Of a stretch of DNA of 64,000 bases, positions 1 to 9,224 are shown piece after piece. The stretch's first letter is position 1; every line of letters begins with the position of its first letter. The DNA comes from Candidatus Thalassospirochaeta sargassi. Lineage in GTDB: Bacteria; Spirochaetota; Spirochaetia; UBA9216. The position numbers and the translations under genes are program-made. The notes beneath the pieces were generated by a model, which was not told the DNA's origin, did no database searches, and worked only from the letters and a program-made list of their open reading frames with translations. The stretch spans positions 1 through 64,000 of the forward strand of contig JAQQAL010000024.1 of assembly GCA_028532855.1 (NCBI GenBank). The letters run 5' to 3'.

Positions 1-1
1 A

Positions 2-79
2 CCCTTGCTGCCTGATTTCATCTTTGCAACAGGGGGGAACAATCACTTTTCAGATCCCAATAAAAAAAATGACGCATAG
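2..79 (+). CDS. possible C-terminal end of a gene that starts before the window
   Basis: An open frame runs from the first bases to two adjacent stops (TAG TAA). It reads as 25 residues ending FATGGNNHFSDPNKKNDA, which has a protein-like composition. No family can be assigned from so little. It could equally be a chance frame, so the call rests only on the open frame, the composition and the double stop. Confidence 0.3.
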   Translation, partial: PLLPDFIFATGGNNHFSDPNKKNDA

Positions 80-230
80 TAACCTCATATAAATAATACA
101 GTTTATTAATAAATTTATTCATGTATTTTTTCAGTGTTGACATATTAGATTGAATAATATAACAATGAATAGAGCAGATAAATTTATTTAAAAATCATCT
201 ATTCTTTATTTATATGCTTCAGAGTTATAT
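80..230 (+). promoter_or_regulatory. AT-rich upstream region with candidate promoter for the PEGA protease
   Basis: A perfect TTGACA lies at 137-142. The best -10 candidate is TATAAC at 158-163, but the spacer is only 15 bases. The start codon at 231 has no clear Shine-Dalgarno sequence, only AGAG eight bases upstream. Nothing else recognisable is present. Confidence 0.3.
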
Positions 231-1334
231 ATGAGAAAAACAACAATATTTTTTCTTCTGGTTTTTGCATCCATAACAAACTCAATCTATGCCGCCGACT
301 GGGCTTCCATAGTCAGGGAATTCGGACCAGCTGTTGCAAAAATAACAGTAACTGACGGTAAGGGTGCCGTAATAAGTCAGGGAACCGGGTTTATGGTGGA
401 AAATGCTGAAGGAAAGCAGCGAATGGTATCCAATGCACATGTTGTTGCCGAGGCTGAGCATTCCGATACGGCAACACTTAGCGCTGAGTTCCTTTATCCG
501 AATGATTCGGAAGAATCAATTCCACTGATGATAGAAATGATCAACCGTGAACAGGATCTTTGTTTTCTGAAACTTGAAGGTGATGCTCCGGCGGTTCTTG
601 AACTGTCGGATGGTCAGGGCGCGGGATTGATGGAAGAAATAATCGTAATAGGCTATCCGCTTGGCAGGAATTTTAAAACTACCCCTGGCTACCTGCAGGC
701 TTATCAGGATATTGAGGGCATTGGCCGTATGCTCGATTTAAGTGCGGTAGTTGCTCCCGGAAACTCAGGCGGACCAGTCCTTGATACGAAAGGACGGGTA
801 ATAGGAGTTATCACAGCAGTTATTCACGGGTTTAACTTCAATCTGGCTATCCCTGTATCCAATCTCAGTGCGCTTATGGAGAGTGATAGCGAACAGATAG
901 ATGTATCTCTTAACAGCAGCCCGGATGGGGCATGGGTGTTTGTTGACGGTGCTTATAAGGGCAAAACCCCTCTTGAGCTTGAGCTCTTCAACAGAGAATA
1001 TAAACTGCGGATTGAGAAGGAAGAATATGAGGTTTTTGAGACTGAAATCGGTCCGTGGAAGGGCCAGTCGGAAAAAGCTGATTTTGCACTTGTGAAGGAG
1101 ATCGATGATAATCCAGTAATTGAGATTATAGCTATTCCTTCAAAAGCGAGGATTTCGGTGAATAACAGAGAACTTGATGCTGACTCGGCCACTGTACAAT
1201 ATCCGTCGGGGAGTATTCTGAGAATTCTGCTTACAGCGCCGGGGTATAAAGAAAAACTTGAGTTTTATGAGGTCACTGAGGATCCCGAACAGCGTGTTGA
1301 GATTGAGCTTGAGGGGAAATTTAAACTATGGTAA
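231..1334 (+). CDS. secreted trypsin-like serine protease with PEGA domain
   Basis: This is a 367-residue exported protein. Residues 1-22 form a signal peptide ending near YAA. A chymotrypsin-fold protease domain follows, with the catalytic triad readable as His70 (SNAHVV), Asp109 (EQDLCFLKL) and Ser179 (APGNSGGPV), as in HtrA/S1C-like proteases. There is no PDZ domain. Residues about 224-270 match a PEGA module (PDGAWVFVDGAYKGKTPLEL), a small surface beta domain common in spirochaete and deltaproteobacterial envelope proteins, and a second weaker PEGA-like stretch runs to the end. It probably acts in the periplasm or at the cell surface on unknown substrates. The following lipoprotein begins 32 bases downstream and is probably co-transcribed. 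Confidence 0.85.
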   Translation: MRKTTIFFLLVFASITNSIYAADWASIVREFGPAVAKITVTDGKGAVISQGTGFMVENAEGKQRMVSNAHVVAEAEHSDTATLSAEFLYPNDSEESIPLMIEMINREQDLCFLKLEGDAPAVLELSDGQGAGLMEEIIVIGYPLGRNFKTTPGYLQAYQDIEGIGRMLDLSAVVAPGNSGGPVLDTKGRVIGVITAVIHGFNFNLAIPVSNLSALMESDSEQIDVSLNSSPDGAWVFVDGAYKGKTPLELELFNREYKLRIEKEEYEVFETEIGPWKGQSEKADFALVKEIDDNPVIEIIAIPSKARISVNNRELDADSATVQYPSGSILRILLTAPGYKEKLEFYEVTEDPEQRVEIELEGKFKLW

Positions 1335-1366
1335 TTAACCCTGATCACAGGGGAAAGGAGATAAAA

Positions 1367-2290
1367 ATGAATAAGAAAACAATATTCATTATTATTGTTG
1401 CGGCTGTTGCTCTTATTACGACCGGTTGTAGCAGTATCGATTACATGGCGAGGCCCAGCTATGTCGGGTTCTACAGCGAAGGTGCGAAGTCTGTGAAACA
1501 GACTAAAAAGACTGACTACAAGAGTGACGAGCTTGTACAGACTTTTGATGATGAGTTTGTCTACGACGAAGATGGGAATATCATCAAACATACCCAGACA
1601 CAGTATCATCAGGGCACGCTCGGTTTTGATGAGTTCGTAATGACATATCAGAAGATAGGCGGTGTTGTACTTCCCGAATCAGCCGCGGTAAATGGTGTGG
1701 TGTACATGGAAGTTGAGTATGATCTGCTGCCCGTTGATCACGAAGGAAGAATTCCTGAGTATACTTCAGTGCCTGTTTACTACAGAAAACTATTTAATAT
1801 CATGATGCTTCAGCCTATGCAGGACCGTTGGACAATGGATATTGAGAACTTTGATATGCCTTTCAGGGTTGACGGTAAATATATTGTTTCTGAAGAATCT
1901 TTCGATTATTATTACGGATTTGACAGCGACAGTGTTCTTACCACCGGCTATGACAACATACTCCTGCAGCGTTTCTATTTTTCAAATGCCAAACTGGACG
2001 AAGGCCTCGGCATTCCAAGCAGTTCGATTTCAACCGGTCTTTTCGGTATAAACAGAATGATATCTGAAGAAACCACCTTCAATTTTAAATGGGATGTAAA
2101 GGCAGACAAGCTGATCCACGATGGAGTTGAGGTTATTGAGGTATTTAGAAGCGGCCTTGTTATGAATTTTAATGTTGAGCGAGAGTTCGACAGTCAGGCC
2201 AGACTTACAAGTGAAGAATGGACTGTTTATGATTCAAAGCACGGCGAAGAGAAAATGAAGACTCTTTATCGACAGGAACTTGCATACTGA
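1367..2290 (+). CDS. lipoprotein of unknown function
   Basis: The start at 1367 is chosen over an in-frame ATG at 1328 because AAAGGAG lies seven bases upstream and because the resulting N-terminus is a clean lipoprotein signal (MNKKTIF, hydrophobic stretch, lipobox ITTGC). The mature protein is about 287 residues, rich in Tyr, Asp and beta-prone segments, with no motif I recognise. It follows the PEGA protease by 32 bases and is followed by a terminator, so the two probably form a small envelope operon. No function is proposed. Confidence 0.75.
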   Translation: MNKKTIFIIIVAAVALITTGCSSIDYMARPSYVGFYSEGAKSVKQTKKTDYKSDELVQTFDDEFVYDEDGNIIKHTQTQYHQGTLGFDEFVMTYQKIGGVVLPESAAVNGVVYMEVEYDLLPVDHEGRIPEYTSVPVYYRKLFNIMMLQPMQDRWTMDIENFDMPFRVDGKYIVSEESFDYYYGFDSDSVLTTGYDNILLQRFYFSNAKLDEGLGIPSSSISTGLFGINRMISEETTFNFKWDVKADKLIHDGVEVIEVFRSGLVMNFNVEREFDSQARLTSEEWTVYDSKHGEEKMKTLYRQELAY

Positions 2291-2312
2291 GTTTTATTAA
2301 AGATCAATCAAG

Positions 2313-2345
2313 TCCTCCTGCCGTAATCCGGCGGAGGGCTTTTTT
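2313..2345 (+). terminator. rho-independent terminator after the lipoprotein gene
   Basis: CCTCCTGCCG, loop TAATC, then CGGCGGAGG form a GC-rich stem with one bulged T, followed by GC and six T. Confidence 0.85.
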
Positions 2346-2352
2346 AATCTCG

Positions 2353-2382
2353 TTGACTTAAGCCCCGTTAAAAAGCTAAAAT
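2353..2382 (+). promoter_or_regulatory. metG promoter, predicted leaderless
   Basis: TTGACT at 2353-2358 and TAAAAT at 2377-2382 are 18 bases apart. Only six bases (GCGCTC) separate the -10 box from the metG ATG, so transcription should start at or within a base or two of the start codon. No Shine-Dalgarno sequence is present. Confidence 0.65.
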
Positions 2383-2388
2383 GCGCTC

Positions 2389-4617
2389 ATGAGAAAGAGA
2401 TTAGTAACTTCCGCATTACCCTATGTTAATAATATTCCGCACCTCGGCAACCTTATTCAGGTTCTGTCCGCCGATGTTTTCGCACGCTTCTGCCGTCTTA
2501 AAGGCTATGAAACGATGTATGTTTGCGGAACCGATGAGTATGGTACAGCTACAGAGACAAAGGCTATTGAAGAGGGTGTTACCCCGCGTGAACTTTGTGA
2601 TCACTACCACGCAATTCATACCGAAATATATGAATGGTTTAATATCGCATTCGATAAGTGGGGCCGGACATCTACCCCTGAGCAGACCGAGATTGTTCAG
2701 CACATTTTCAAGACCCTTGATGATGCAGGCTATATAAAGGAGAAAACCGATACCCAGCTGTTTTGCGACAGCTGTGACCGCTTTCTTGCCGATCGGTACG
2801 TGCTTGGAACCTGTCCCCACTGCGGGTATGAGGAAGCCAGGGGTGACCAGTGTGAAAATTGCGGCAAGCTACTTGATCCGGCTGATCTTGAGACACCCCG
2901 CTGCAGCACCTGCGGCAATACACCGCATGAGAAGCAGACTGATCACCTTTACATTGATCTTCCGGGAATCCTCCCGCTGCTGGAAGAGTGGATGAATGAG
3001 ACCTCGGTACGCGGCCGATGGGCTAACAATGCCATTCAGATGACAAAGAGCTGGATTCGTGACGGGCTTCATGAACGCTGTATTACCCGTGACCTTAAAT
3101 GGGGAATCCCTGTCCCGAAAGAGGGCTACGAAGACAAGGTTTTCTATGTATGGTTTGATGCGCCCATTGGTTATGTCTCAATTACAGCAACCCATACCGA
3201 CAAGTGGAAAGATTGGTGGATGAACCCCGAAGAGGTTGATCTATTCCAGTTTATAGGTAAAGACAACATACCTTTTCATACGGTTATTTTCCCTTCCAGT
3301 CTCCTGGGTTCGGGTGAGAACTGGACCAAGCTTTATCATATGTCGTCTTCGGAGTATCTTAACTACGAGAACGGCAAGTTCTCAAAAAGCAAGGGGATAG
3401 GTGTTTTTGGAACCGATGCGCGTGATACTGGAATTCCTGCCGATGTATGGAGATTCTATATTTACTACAACCGTCCCGAAAAAGCGGACGTTCAGTTTAC
3501 CTGGAAGGATTCTCAGGAGAAGGTTAATTCCGAGCTTATCGGAAACCTCGGCAACCTTGTAAACCGTACGCTGACCTTTCTTAATAAGCAGTTTGACGGA
3601 ATGGTTCCGGCTGCTCCCGAAACAAGTGAGTTTAACGACGCCGTCAAAGCAAAGATCGCGGAGGTTACGGAGCATCTTGAATGGGCCGATCTTCGCGATG
3701 GAATAAGAAAGACTTTTGAGCTTGCCGACATGGGTAATAAGGCCTTTCAGGCCGGAGAGCCCTGGAAAATTATAAAAGAAGATAAGGAAGCGGCAGGTGT
3801 GCTGCTTCACGAGCTTGTATACCTGGTACGGGATCTTGCAATCCTTATCGCACCATATCTGCCTGATACATCTGATAGGATTGCAGAATTTTTAGGTAAT
3901 CCCGATATGGGATGGAACAGTCTGGGACGGCGCGATGATCTTGGAAAGATTGAAAAGCCGAGCCTGCTGTTTAAGAAGCTTGAGGATGACGCAATCAATG
4001 CCTTTCGCGATAGATTTGCGGGAAGCCAGAAGGAACGTGCTGAAGAGGATGCAAAAGCTGCTGATGCGAAGAAGGGCGGAGTCAAGGCGGATGTTGCCGG
4101 AGATCTCAGTCCGGAACAGATGTTTCGTAATACCATAGATTTGCGCGCTGCCAGGATTGTTGAGGTTGAGCGCCATCCAGAAGCTGATAAGCTGTTTATT
4201 CTTCAGCTTGACGACGGCACCGAAGAGGGGCGACAGATAGTTTCAAGCATTGTGCCTTACTATTCCGAAGAGCAGCTTCAGGATAAAACATTAATTGTTG
4301 TTTCCAACCTGAAACCAGCGAAATTCCGGGGAACCAAGAGCTTCGGTATGCTGCTTGCTGCCGAAGGCCCCGTTTCCGGCGGCGAGGATGAAACCTGTGA
4401 GGTTATCTTTGTAGACGGTGTTGCTCCCGGAACAAGAATTTATCTTGACGGTGATGATCCGGCCTCACTTCCCGAGTGCACAAAGATAAAGATAGATAAA
4501 TTTTTCGCTGTACCGATGAAGACCGTTGATGGAAATGTCCTTGTCGGTGAAACTCCGATAGGAGCCGGAGACGTTAAGCTTAAGACAACGACTGTTCTTA
4601 ATGCCGAAGTCGGCTGA
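2389..4617 (+). CDS. metG: methionyl-tRNA synthetase with C-terminal tRNA-binding domain
   Basis: This cytosolic enzyme charges tRNA-Met with methionine. The 742-residue protein has the class I HIGH-type signature HLGN at residues 18-21 and a KMSKS-type loop FSKSKG. Between them is a zinc knuckle with four CxxC pairs (CDSC, CPHC, CENC, CSTC), so it is the long, two-knuckle form. The anticodon-binding helical domain follows, then a linker rich in Glu/Ala/Lys. The last 105 residues form a Trbp111/EMAPII-type tRNA-binding domain (RAARIVEVERHPEADKL, PAKFRGTKS). Length is normal for the fused form. The start is fixed by the homologous N-terminus, and the -10 box lies just upstream. The next gene starts 17 bases before the metG stop, suggesting translational coupling. 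Confidence 0.97.
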   Translation: MRKRLVTSALPYVNNIPHLGNLIQVLSADVFARFCRLKGYETMYVCGTDEYGTATETKAIEEGVTPRELCDHYHAIHTEIYEWFNIAFDKWGRTSTPEQTEIVQHIFKTLDDAGYIKEKTDTQLFCDSCDRFLADRYVLGTCPHCGYEEARGDQCENCGKLLDPADLETPRCSTCGNTPHEKQTDHLYIDLPGILPLLEEWMNETSVRGRWANNAIQMTKSWIRDGLHERCITRDLKWGIPVPKEGYEDKVFYVWFDAPIGYVSITATHTDKWKDWWMNPEEVDLFQFIGKDNIPFHTVIFPSSLLGSGENWTKLYHMSSSEYLNYENGKFSKSKGIGVFGTDARDTGIPADVWRFYIYYNRPEKADVQFTWKDSQEKVNSELIGNLGNLVNRTLTFLNKQFDGMVPAAPETSEFNDAVKAKIAEVTEHLEWADLRDGIRKTFELADMGNKAFQAGEPWKIIKEDKEAAGVLLHELVYLVRDLAILIAPYLPDTSDRIAEFLGNPDMGWNSLGRRDDLGKIEKPSLLFKKLEDDAINAFRDRFAGSQKERAEEDAKAADAKKGGVKADVAGDLSPEQMFRNTIDLRAARIVEVERHPEADKLFILQLDDGTEEGRQIVSSIVPYYSEEQLQDKTLIVVSNLKPAKFRGTKSFGMLLAAEGPVSGGEDETCEVIFVDGVAPGTRIYLDGDDPASLPECTKIKIDKFFAVPMKTVDGNVLVGETPIGAGDVKLKTTTVLNAEVG

Positions 4618-5749
4618 TCCTCATATGAAGCAGAGCCTCAATAAGATTAAACTGCCTGAAATAGGACTGCACAGCAATATGCTGCAGTCCTCCTTCTGGG
4701 GAAGCCTCAAGCAGGAATTCGGCTGGCAAGCGTTCGCATTCAGCCTCTGTGACGATGAGCCGGTTGCACATACCCTTCTGGTTCTTGTGCGTGAACTGGG
4801 AGCAGGCCAGTCGCTGGCATATATCCCCCACGGGCCTATGAAAAACAGCGGGCCGACAGCAGAAAGCTGGGAGGCTTCAGCCGAACTTGCTGAAGCCCTG
4901 CGTCCGCACCTGCCGGGGAGCTGCATGTTCATCCGCTTCGACCCGCCCTGGGGTATTACAACACCTGCAATAGCGAAGGAACCTGCAGGCTACCCCGAAA
5001 CGGAGCTCTCACCGTTGGGTACACAGAATGCTAACACGGGGGATAAGTCCGCCGCCCGCGCATTCCGCAAGGCGCGTATGGATATCCAACCGCCCAGCAC
5101 GGTCATACTCGACCTTAATAAAACAGAGGACGAGCTGCTTGCCGGCATGAAATCTAAAACACGGTATAATATCCGACTTGCCGCCAAAAAGGGGGTAGAG
5201 GTGCGGACCGCCGGGATAGAGGACCTTCCGGAATGGTACGAGCTTTACCGGGTAACTGCCGAACGTGATAAAATAGCTCTGCACGGATATGACTATTATG
5301 AGCGTATTTTTGAGCTCGCTGCTGAACAGACCGGCTCAGGGTGCGCCCCCGAGCTACGGCTGCTGCAGGCAGTTATTGACGGTGTTGTTGAGGCAGGTAT
5401 AATCACCGCCTGGCAGGGAGCACCCGGAGTGGACCGGCTTGCGACATATCTTTACGGAGCAAGTTCCAACAACAAACGCAACTACATGCCTGCCTACGCA
5501 CTGCAGTGGGAAGCCATTAAGCAGGCCGCAGCAGCAGGCTGCACTGGTTATGACTTTTTCGGGATTCCCCCCGTGGATAACCCCGACCATCCTATGTACG
5601 GGTTATACAGATTTAAAACCGGCTTCGGAGGCGAGATTCTGCACCGACCCGGTTGCTGGGATTTTCCCTATAAGAAAGCTGCTTATGCCGCTTTCAGTAC
5701 CGCTGAAAAGGCACGGAACTACTATTATAAAACACTTCGAAAGAGGTAG
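4601..5749 (+). CDS. FemAB-like peptidoglycan bridge aminoacyltransferase
   Basis: This 382-residue protein belongs to the FemX/FemAB (GNAT-fold, tRNA-dependent lipid II aminoacyltransferase) family. That family adds amino acids from aminoacyl-tRNA to the peptidoglycan stem peptide at the cytoplasmic face of the membrane. Visible family features are the DLNKTEDELLAGMKSKTRYN segment (the conserved K-x-R-x-N-I region), YLYGASSNNKRNYMPAY, and the C-terminal YGLYRFKTGFGG. The ATG at 4601 overlaps metG by 17 bases, and an alternative in-frame ATG is at 4625. It sits directly after an aminoacyl-tRNA synthetase, which fits a tRNA-using enzyme. The amino acid it transfers cannot be told from sequence. 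Confidence 0.85.
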   Translation: MPKSADPHMKQSLNKIKLPEIGLHSNMLQSSFWGSLKQEFGWQAFAFSLCDDEPVAHTLLVLVRELGAGQSLAYIPHGPMKNSGPTAESWEASAELAEALRPHLPGSCMFIRFDPPWGITTPAIAKEPAGYPETELSPLGTQNANTGDKSAARAFRKARMDIQPPSTVILDLNKTEDELLAGMKSKTRYNIRLAAKKGVEVRTAGIEDLPEWYELYRVTAERDKIALHGYDYYERIFELAAEQTGSGCAPELRLLQAVIDGVVEAGIITAWQGAPGVDRLATYLYGASSNNKRNYMPAYALQWEAIKQAAAAGCTGYDFFGIPPVDNPDHPMYGLYRFKTGFGGEILHRPGCWDFPYKKAAYAAFSTAEKARNYYYKTLRKR

Positions 5750-5752
5750 AAC

Positions 5753-6979
5753 GTGGCACTTAAAAGAACAGTAATATTGTTTCCGGCAGCTTTTTTGATG
5801 AATCTCAGTCTGTTGATGATCAATTTTGCGGTAATCTTTTTCCTCAAAGATCTGGTAGGGCTTAATGCTTCCTCCATCGGATGGTATTTTGCCGCCGGTT
5901 ACGGTTGCTATGCAGTAGGCTGTATCGCAATCCGGCCGGTTCAGAATAAGATCCTTCCGCCGGTTTCAATGTTCATTGCAATTGCGATGACTGTTTTTTC
6001 TCTGCTCATGATCTCCCGGAGCACATCACCCGGCGCAGTTCTTGTCTATTATATGATATTCTCAATGGCCCCCACTTTCTACTGGCCCCAGGTTATGGGA
6101 TGGTTTTCTTACGGACTCAGTAATGATGAGCTGAGCAAATCGATATCGCGCTTTAACGTCTCATGGTCCAGCGGGGCGCTTGTAGGCCCGCTATTGGGCG
6201 GAATTCTTGCGGAAAGAAATATAATGATGTCGTTTTATCTTGATATCGGAATGATAGGCGCCATTGCTCTGCTGTTGATCATCGGGCTTATCTTTATAAA
6301 GGATATGCGTAATTTTCCAGCGCATACGGCACCAGCAGCCAATGGTCCTGCAACTCATGAAACAGGGCTTGAAGAGGAGTTGTCTGAACCCACTGAAGAA
6401 CTATTAAACGGTGGAAAAGGGACTGTCCTGCGATTCTGCGGCTGGATAGGTGTTTATTCGGTATATGTAGTATTGGGGCTCATGAGCAATATATTTCCGC
6501 TTTTCATCAGGGAAACCCTCGGTTTCGGTGAAAGTGTTGCCGGAAATCTTCTGTTTGCCAGGGGCCTGACTACCGCTATAGGGTTCTATCTGCTTGGAAG
6601 GGTTACATTCTGGCATTTTAACCGGAAAATCATGCTCATTACCCAGGCCGCTACTGCCGTTTTGATGGTGATTATGGTATTTGTGAAATTAATCCCTGTT
6701 TTCTATCTGCTGTTAATCCTCTTCGGGGTACTATTCTCGCTTGCATATTCAAATGGAATATTCCATGGTTCAGCCGGGGCTCTTGATAGAGGGCGCAGAA
6801 TGGGCCTTTTTGAAGCTATTCTGACTCTCGGGGTTATCACAGGCTCTGTAGGCGGGGGGTATCTGCTGCAGTATGCATCAATTAGAACAGCCTTTATCCT
6901 AACGGCGGTGATTATTGCACTAGGGTTTGCTGCCCAGATTCTCATCTTCTCATTATCAAAACAAAAAAATCTGCCCTGA
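5753..6979 (+). CDS. MFS transporter
   Basis: A 408-residue, strongly hydrophobic protein with about 12 predicted membrane segments in two halves joined by a charged loop around residues 185-220 (HETGLEEELSEPTEELLNGG). This is the usual major facilitator layout. The start is GTG at 5753, three bases after the FemAB stop, with GAAAGAGG overlapping the upstream stop as ribosome-binding site. The substrate is unknown. Tight coupling to the FemAB-like gene may point to an envelope precursor or drug, but this is only context. Confidence 0.8.
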   Translation: MALKRTVILFPAAFLMNLSLLMINFAVIFFLKDLVGLNASSIGWYFAAGYGCYAVGCIAIRPVQNKILPPVSMFIAIAMTVFSLLMISRSTSPGAVLVYYMIFSMAPTFYWPQVMGWFSYGLSNDELSKSISRFNVSWSSGALVGPLLGGILAERNIMMSFYLDIGMIGAIALLLIIGLIFIKDMRNFPAHTAPAANGPATHETGLEEELSEPTEELLNGGKGTVLRFCGWIGVYSVYVVLGLMSNIFPLFIRETLGFGESVAGNLLFARGLTTAIGFYLLGRVTFWHFNRKIMLITQAATAVLMVIMVFVKLIPVFYLLLILFGVLFSLAYSNGIFHGSAGALDRGRRMGLFEAILTLGVITGSVGGGYLLQYASIRTAFILTAVIIALGFAAQILIFSLSKQKNLP

Positions 6980-7047
6980 AAATATTACGTAAATTCTGTT
7001 ACCGTTCTCCCGTAGTAATACATGAAACTTAAAAAGAGAGGACGAAA

Positions 7048-7075
7048 ATGAAACGGATAAAACTTGTTATTTTTA
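7048..7075 (+). pseudogene. stub of a host gene cut by an ISL3-like element
   Basis: A good ribosome-binding site (AGAGAGGACGAAA) precedes an ATG, and the first nine codons read MKRIKLVIF, like the start of a signal peptide. The frame then runs into sequence that looks like the left end of an insertion element (GGCGCTTCCGAC from 7076). The rest of the gene is not recognisable in the window. Confidence 0.45.
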
Positions 7076-7126
7076 GGCGCTTCCGACTATCATGTGGGAA
7101 AAAGGAAAATATGATAAACTCTCAGC

Positions 7127-7375
7127 ATGAGCGAGAGTTTAGAAGAATTTTATAAAAACCTGTTAGAGATTGATGACCCATGGAAGGGCTCCTCCATCAA
7201 TCGAGATAGTAAAAGCAAGGAAGTCGTCGCTGTCATAAGCATCCATGACGGAGAACCTCTTGTAGATTCGCAAATTAAATTAAACAATAATTTTCACAAA
7301 CAGATAGACAATTTTTCAAATAAAAATAAACAGATTGAAATACCCGAGGTCGAGCCGCGGGCGCTTTGCCTATAA
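7127..7375 (+). pseudogene. ISL3-family transposase, N-terminal fragment
   Basis: The first 46 residues (MSESLEEFYKNLLEIDDPWK, then SINRDSKSKEVVAVISIHD) match the start of ISL3-family transposases, just before their zinc-finger CxxC region. After DGEPLV the sequence changes abruptly to an unrelated Asn/Lys-rich stretch, and the CPHC finger and DDE domain are missing. The putative left inverted repeat begins about 50 bases upstream at 7076. Family assignment is from memory of the N-terminal pattern. Confidence 0.6.
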
Positions 7376-7511
7376 AATCAGCTCAGTTGCTGCAATCCTT
7401 ATATGCTCGGCCGATACCGTTTGTGAGCCGTCGCCGGAACATGCCAATAAGCCTGTCTTTGCCAAAGAGTTGGCCCTCTTTCTGGTCAAACTGGTCTCCG
7501 AGCCATCGAAA
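7375..7511 (-). pseudogene. possible C-terminal fragment of an ExeA/TnsC-like transposition ATPase
   Basis: On the minus strand a frame reads SLAKTGLLACSGDGSQTVSA followed by EHIRIAATEL and a stop. This resembles the C-terminal helical part of ExeA-like AAA ATPases that accompany some DDE transposases (pattern: IN-x-L-x-x-x-ALLxAxxxGxxxVxxEHVRxAxxEL). Too short to be certain. Confidence 0.3.
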
Positions 7512-8053
7512 CAGCTTTGGAGTCTATTAAGAATCTGCTTTATCATATAGGAGTAAAGAAAATTAAGCGTTCTACACTTTCTTATGCTAACAACAATCGC
7601 CCAGCTGCCAACTATGAAAATGTGTTTAGTGCCATGCTGGAAAAGGTTTTAAAACTTGATAGAAAACATAAGCACCGATTCAAAAATCCTTTATTCAGTA
7701 TTGATGCTTCTGTTATTGATTGATGCCTTTCAATGTTTCCATGGGCAAAATTCAGAAAAACCAAGTCCGTAATCAAGCTGAATGTAAAACTTGATCATAG
7801 CCGATATATCCCTACTTTTGTTTCTATTTCTAATGCCAATGTCCATGAAGTCAATTCAATAAAGGAAATGGACTTCCACAAAGGCGATGTCCTAACATTT
7901 GATAAGGGTTATATGGACTTTAAACAGTTTGCAAAGTATTGCAGTGCCGGTATTTATATCGTTACTCTTTTGAAAAAGAATGCAGATTACGAATAATCCG
8001 AAGCAAAGATCCTGAAACAGGAAAATATCTCGTAATCCTTACAAACACGCGTC
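7502..8053 (+). pseudogene. IS4-family transposase, broken
   Basis: The frame starts without its own N-terminus (AIETALESIKNLLYHIGVKK). It then shows RSTLSYANNNRP, the first catalytic Asp (SIDASVID), MFPWAKFRKTKSVIKLNVKL and the second catalytic Asp (TFDKGYMDF), all typical of IS4-family DDE transposases. A TGA at 7721-7723 replaces an expected Leu codon (family pattern IDLCLSMF). After KKNADY, about 20-30 residues are missing and the frame shifts to RSKDPETGKYLVILTNT, where homology ends at the integrase remnant. The catalytic Glu region is absent. It cannot be active. Confidence 0.75.
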
Positions 8054-9000
8054 TCTGCTCATCCTCAATGCCGATAGCCTTGAATGCCTTGAATAAAGAG
8101 AGTCTTAAGGTATCGGGGTATACCGGAAGCTCTCCACCATTTGTCGAAAAGACATATCCGCCGTTATTCAATTCAGAGTATTTCTTGAGCTCGATCATTA
8201 GCTGTTCGGGAATTATTACCTTTCTCGAACGGTGAGACTTCGTATCGGTCAGGCCGAAGTTTTTTGTGTATTGCATATTCACGAGAATGTGATTTTCTTT
8301 AAGTACTTCACCACGAACAGCAAGTTCTTCGCCTAGTCTCATGCCGGTGCAGGCTGATAACAGGTTGGCGTGATAAAAAATATCATTGGCCCATATTTGT
8401 TTTTTTATTCTCGGGATTAAAAAGTGTGGATACCTCATCCTGGGTAAGAACACCTCGTTCTACTGTTTCTGTTTTAAGCGGCAGAATTGAGGCAGAAGGA
8501 TCTTTAAACAATATTTCACGTCTGATTGCTTCTTTGAGCATGATTTTCAGAAACGCTAATCCGAGGTTTGCAGTAGCGTTTGAAAGTCCTTTAGCCGCGA
8601 AGGTATCAAGCCATTTCTCGATGTCATACGGGGTTATATCCGATAAGTACCTCTTTTCAAAGTAAGGCAGTATATGCTTTCCGAGCATTACCCTTGCGGT
8701 ATGAGCATATGATTTTGAAATTGTTTTTCTCTTTTTGAGATAATTCAGCTATTCGCATTCATCCCAATGCCACCAGTTTTCAGAATATTTCTTGAAACTT
8801 ATCCTACGGAGTCTTATCGGAATAAGTAAATCCTTTTTTAATAAATCAAAGCAATAAGCCTTAGCTGCTGTCTTTGATTTCTTCCCTGTAGAAAAAGCGC
8901 TGGTACGCTTATTGTTTTTATCGTATGTCTGATAGTCCCAAATTCGCTTACCTGAGGGTAACTTCCTGAGAAAAAGTGTAAAAGGTTCTTTGTAACGCAT
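8050..9000 (-). pseudogene. tyrosine recombinase/integrase, broken in three ways
   Basis: Read on the minus strand from 9000, an N-terminal arm-binding domain (MRYKEPFTLFLRKLPSGK) leads to a TAG at 8749. The same frame then continues LNYLKKRKTISKSYAHTARV into the core-binding domain (KHILPYFEKRYLSDITPYDI). A one-base shift in a run of A around 8400-8406 moves to the frame carrying the catalytic Arg (CTGMRLGEEL) and the beta-hairpin Lys region (TKSHRSRKVIIP). The HxxR and Tyr motifs are missing because the gene is cut at about 8053 by the IS4 fragment. Part of a former integrative element or phage. Confidence 0.8.
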
Positions 9001-9224
9001 AAAAACTCCTTATGCGGCCGAAATGCTATCATATTTGCGCATGCGGCCATTTTGTTTTATTGTTAGATAGAACCTACAGTGAAATAACTCTTTGCCGGGT
9101 AAGGGATTGACCTACTTTTTGAAGAATTACTTCTATGGGCTGCGTTTAAATCGTCGTTATACATTCTGTCTGTTACCCGGGCGGTAATTGATATTCAGCT
9201 TGGACTCTGAGTTTCTGGAATAGA
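9001..9224. other. non-coding gap between integrase remnant and murD
   Basis: No gene is seen. The only structure is an imperfectly placed inverted repeat, CCGGGTAA near 9094 and TTACCCGG near 9173, about 80 bases apart. It might mark an old element end but is too short to claim. Confidence 0.3.

Larger units (their letters stand above)
7076..9050. mobile_element. mosaic of decayed mobile-element fragments
   Basis: About 2 kb with no intact gene. In order it contains an ISL3-like left end and transposase start (+), a possible ExeA/TnsC-like ATPase tail (-), an IS4-family transposase with a nonsense codon and an internal deletion (+), and a tyrosine integrase with a nonsense codon, a frameshift and a lost C-terminus (-). 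The flanking genes, the MFS gene and murD, are intact. I see successive insertions into one spot, not one coherent element. Confidence 0.75.

Noticed and set aside
7502-8053. The in-frame TGA in the IS4 transposase as a recoded codon (selenocysteine or similar)
   Set aside because: The gene is also truncated at its start, has an internal deletion and lacks its catalytic Glu region. A single-base change from a Leu codon explains the stop.
8383-8453. Programmed frameshift in the A-tract of the integrase
   Set aside because: A slippery A run would suit programmed frameshifting, but the same gene also has a TAG earlier and lacks its catalytic C-terminus, so simple decay is more likely.
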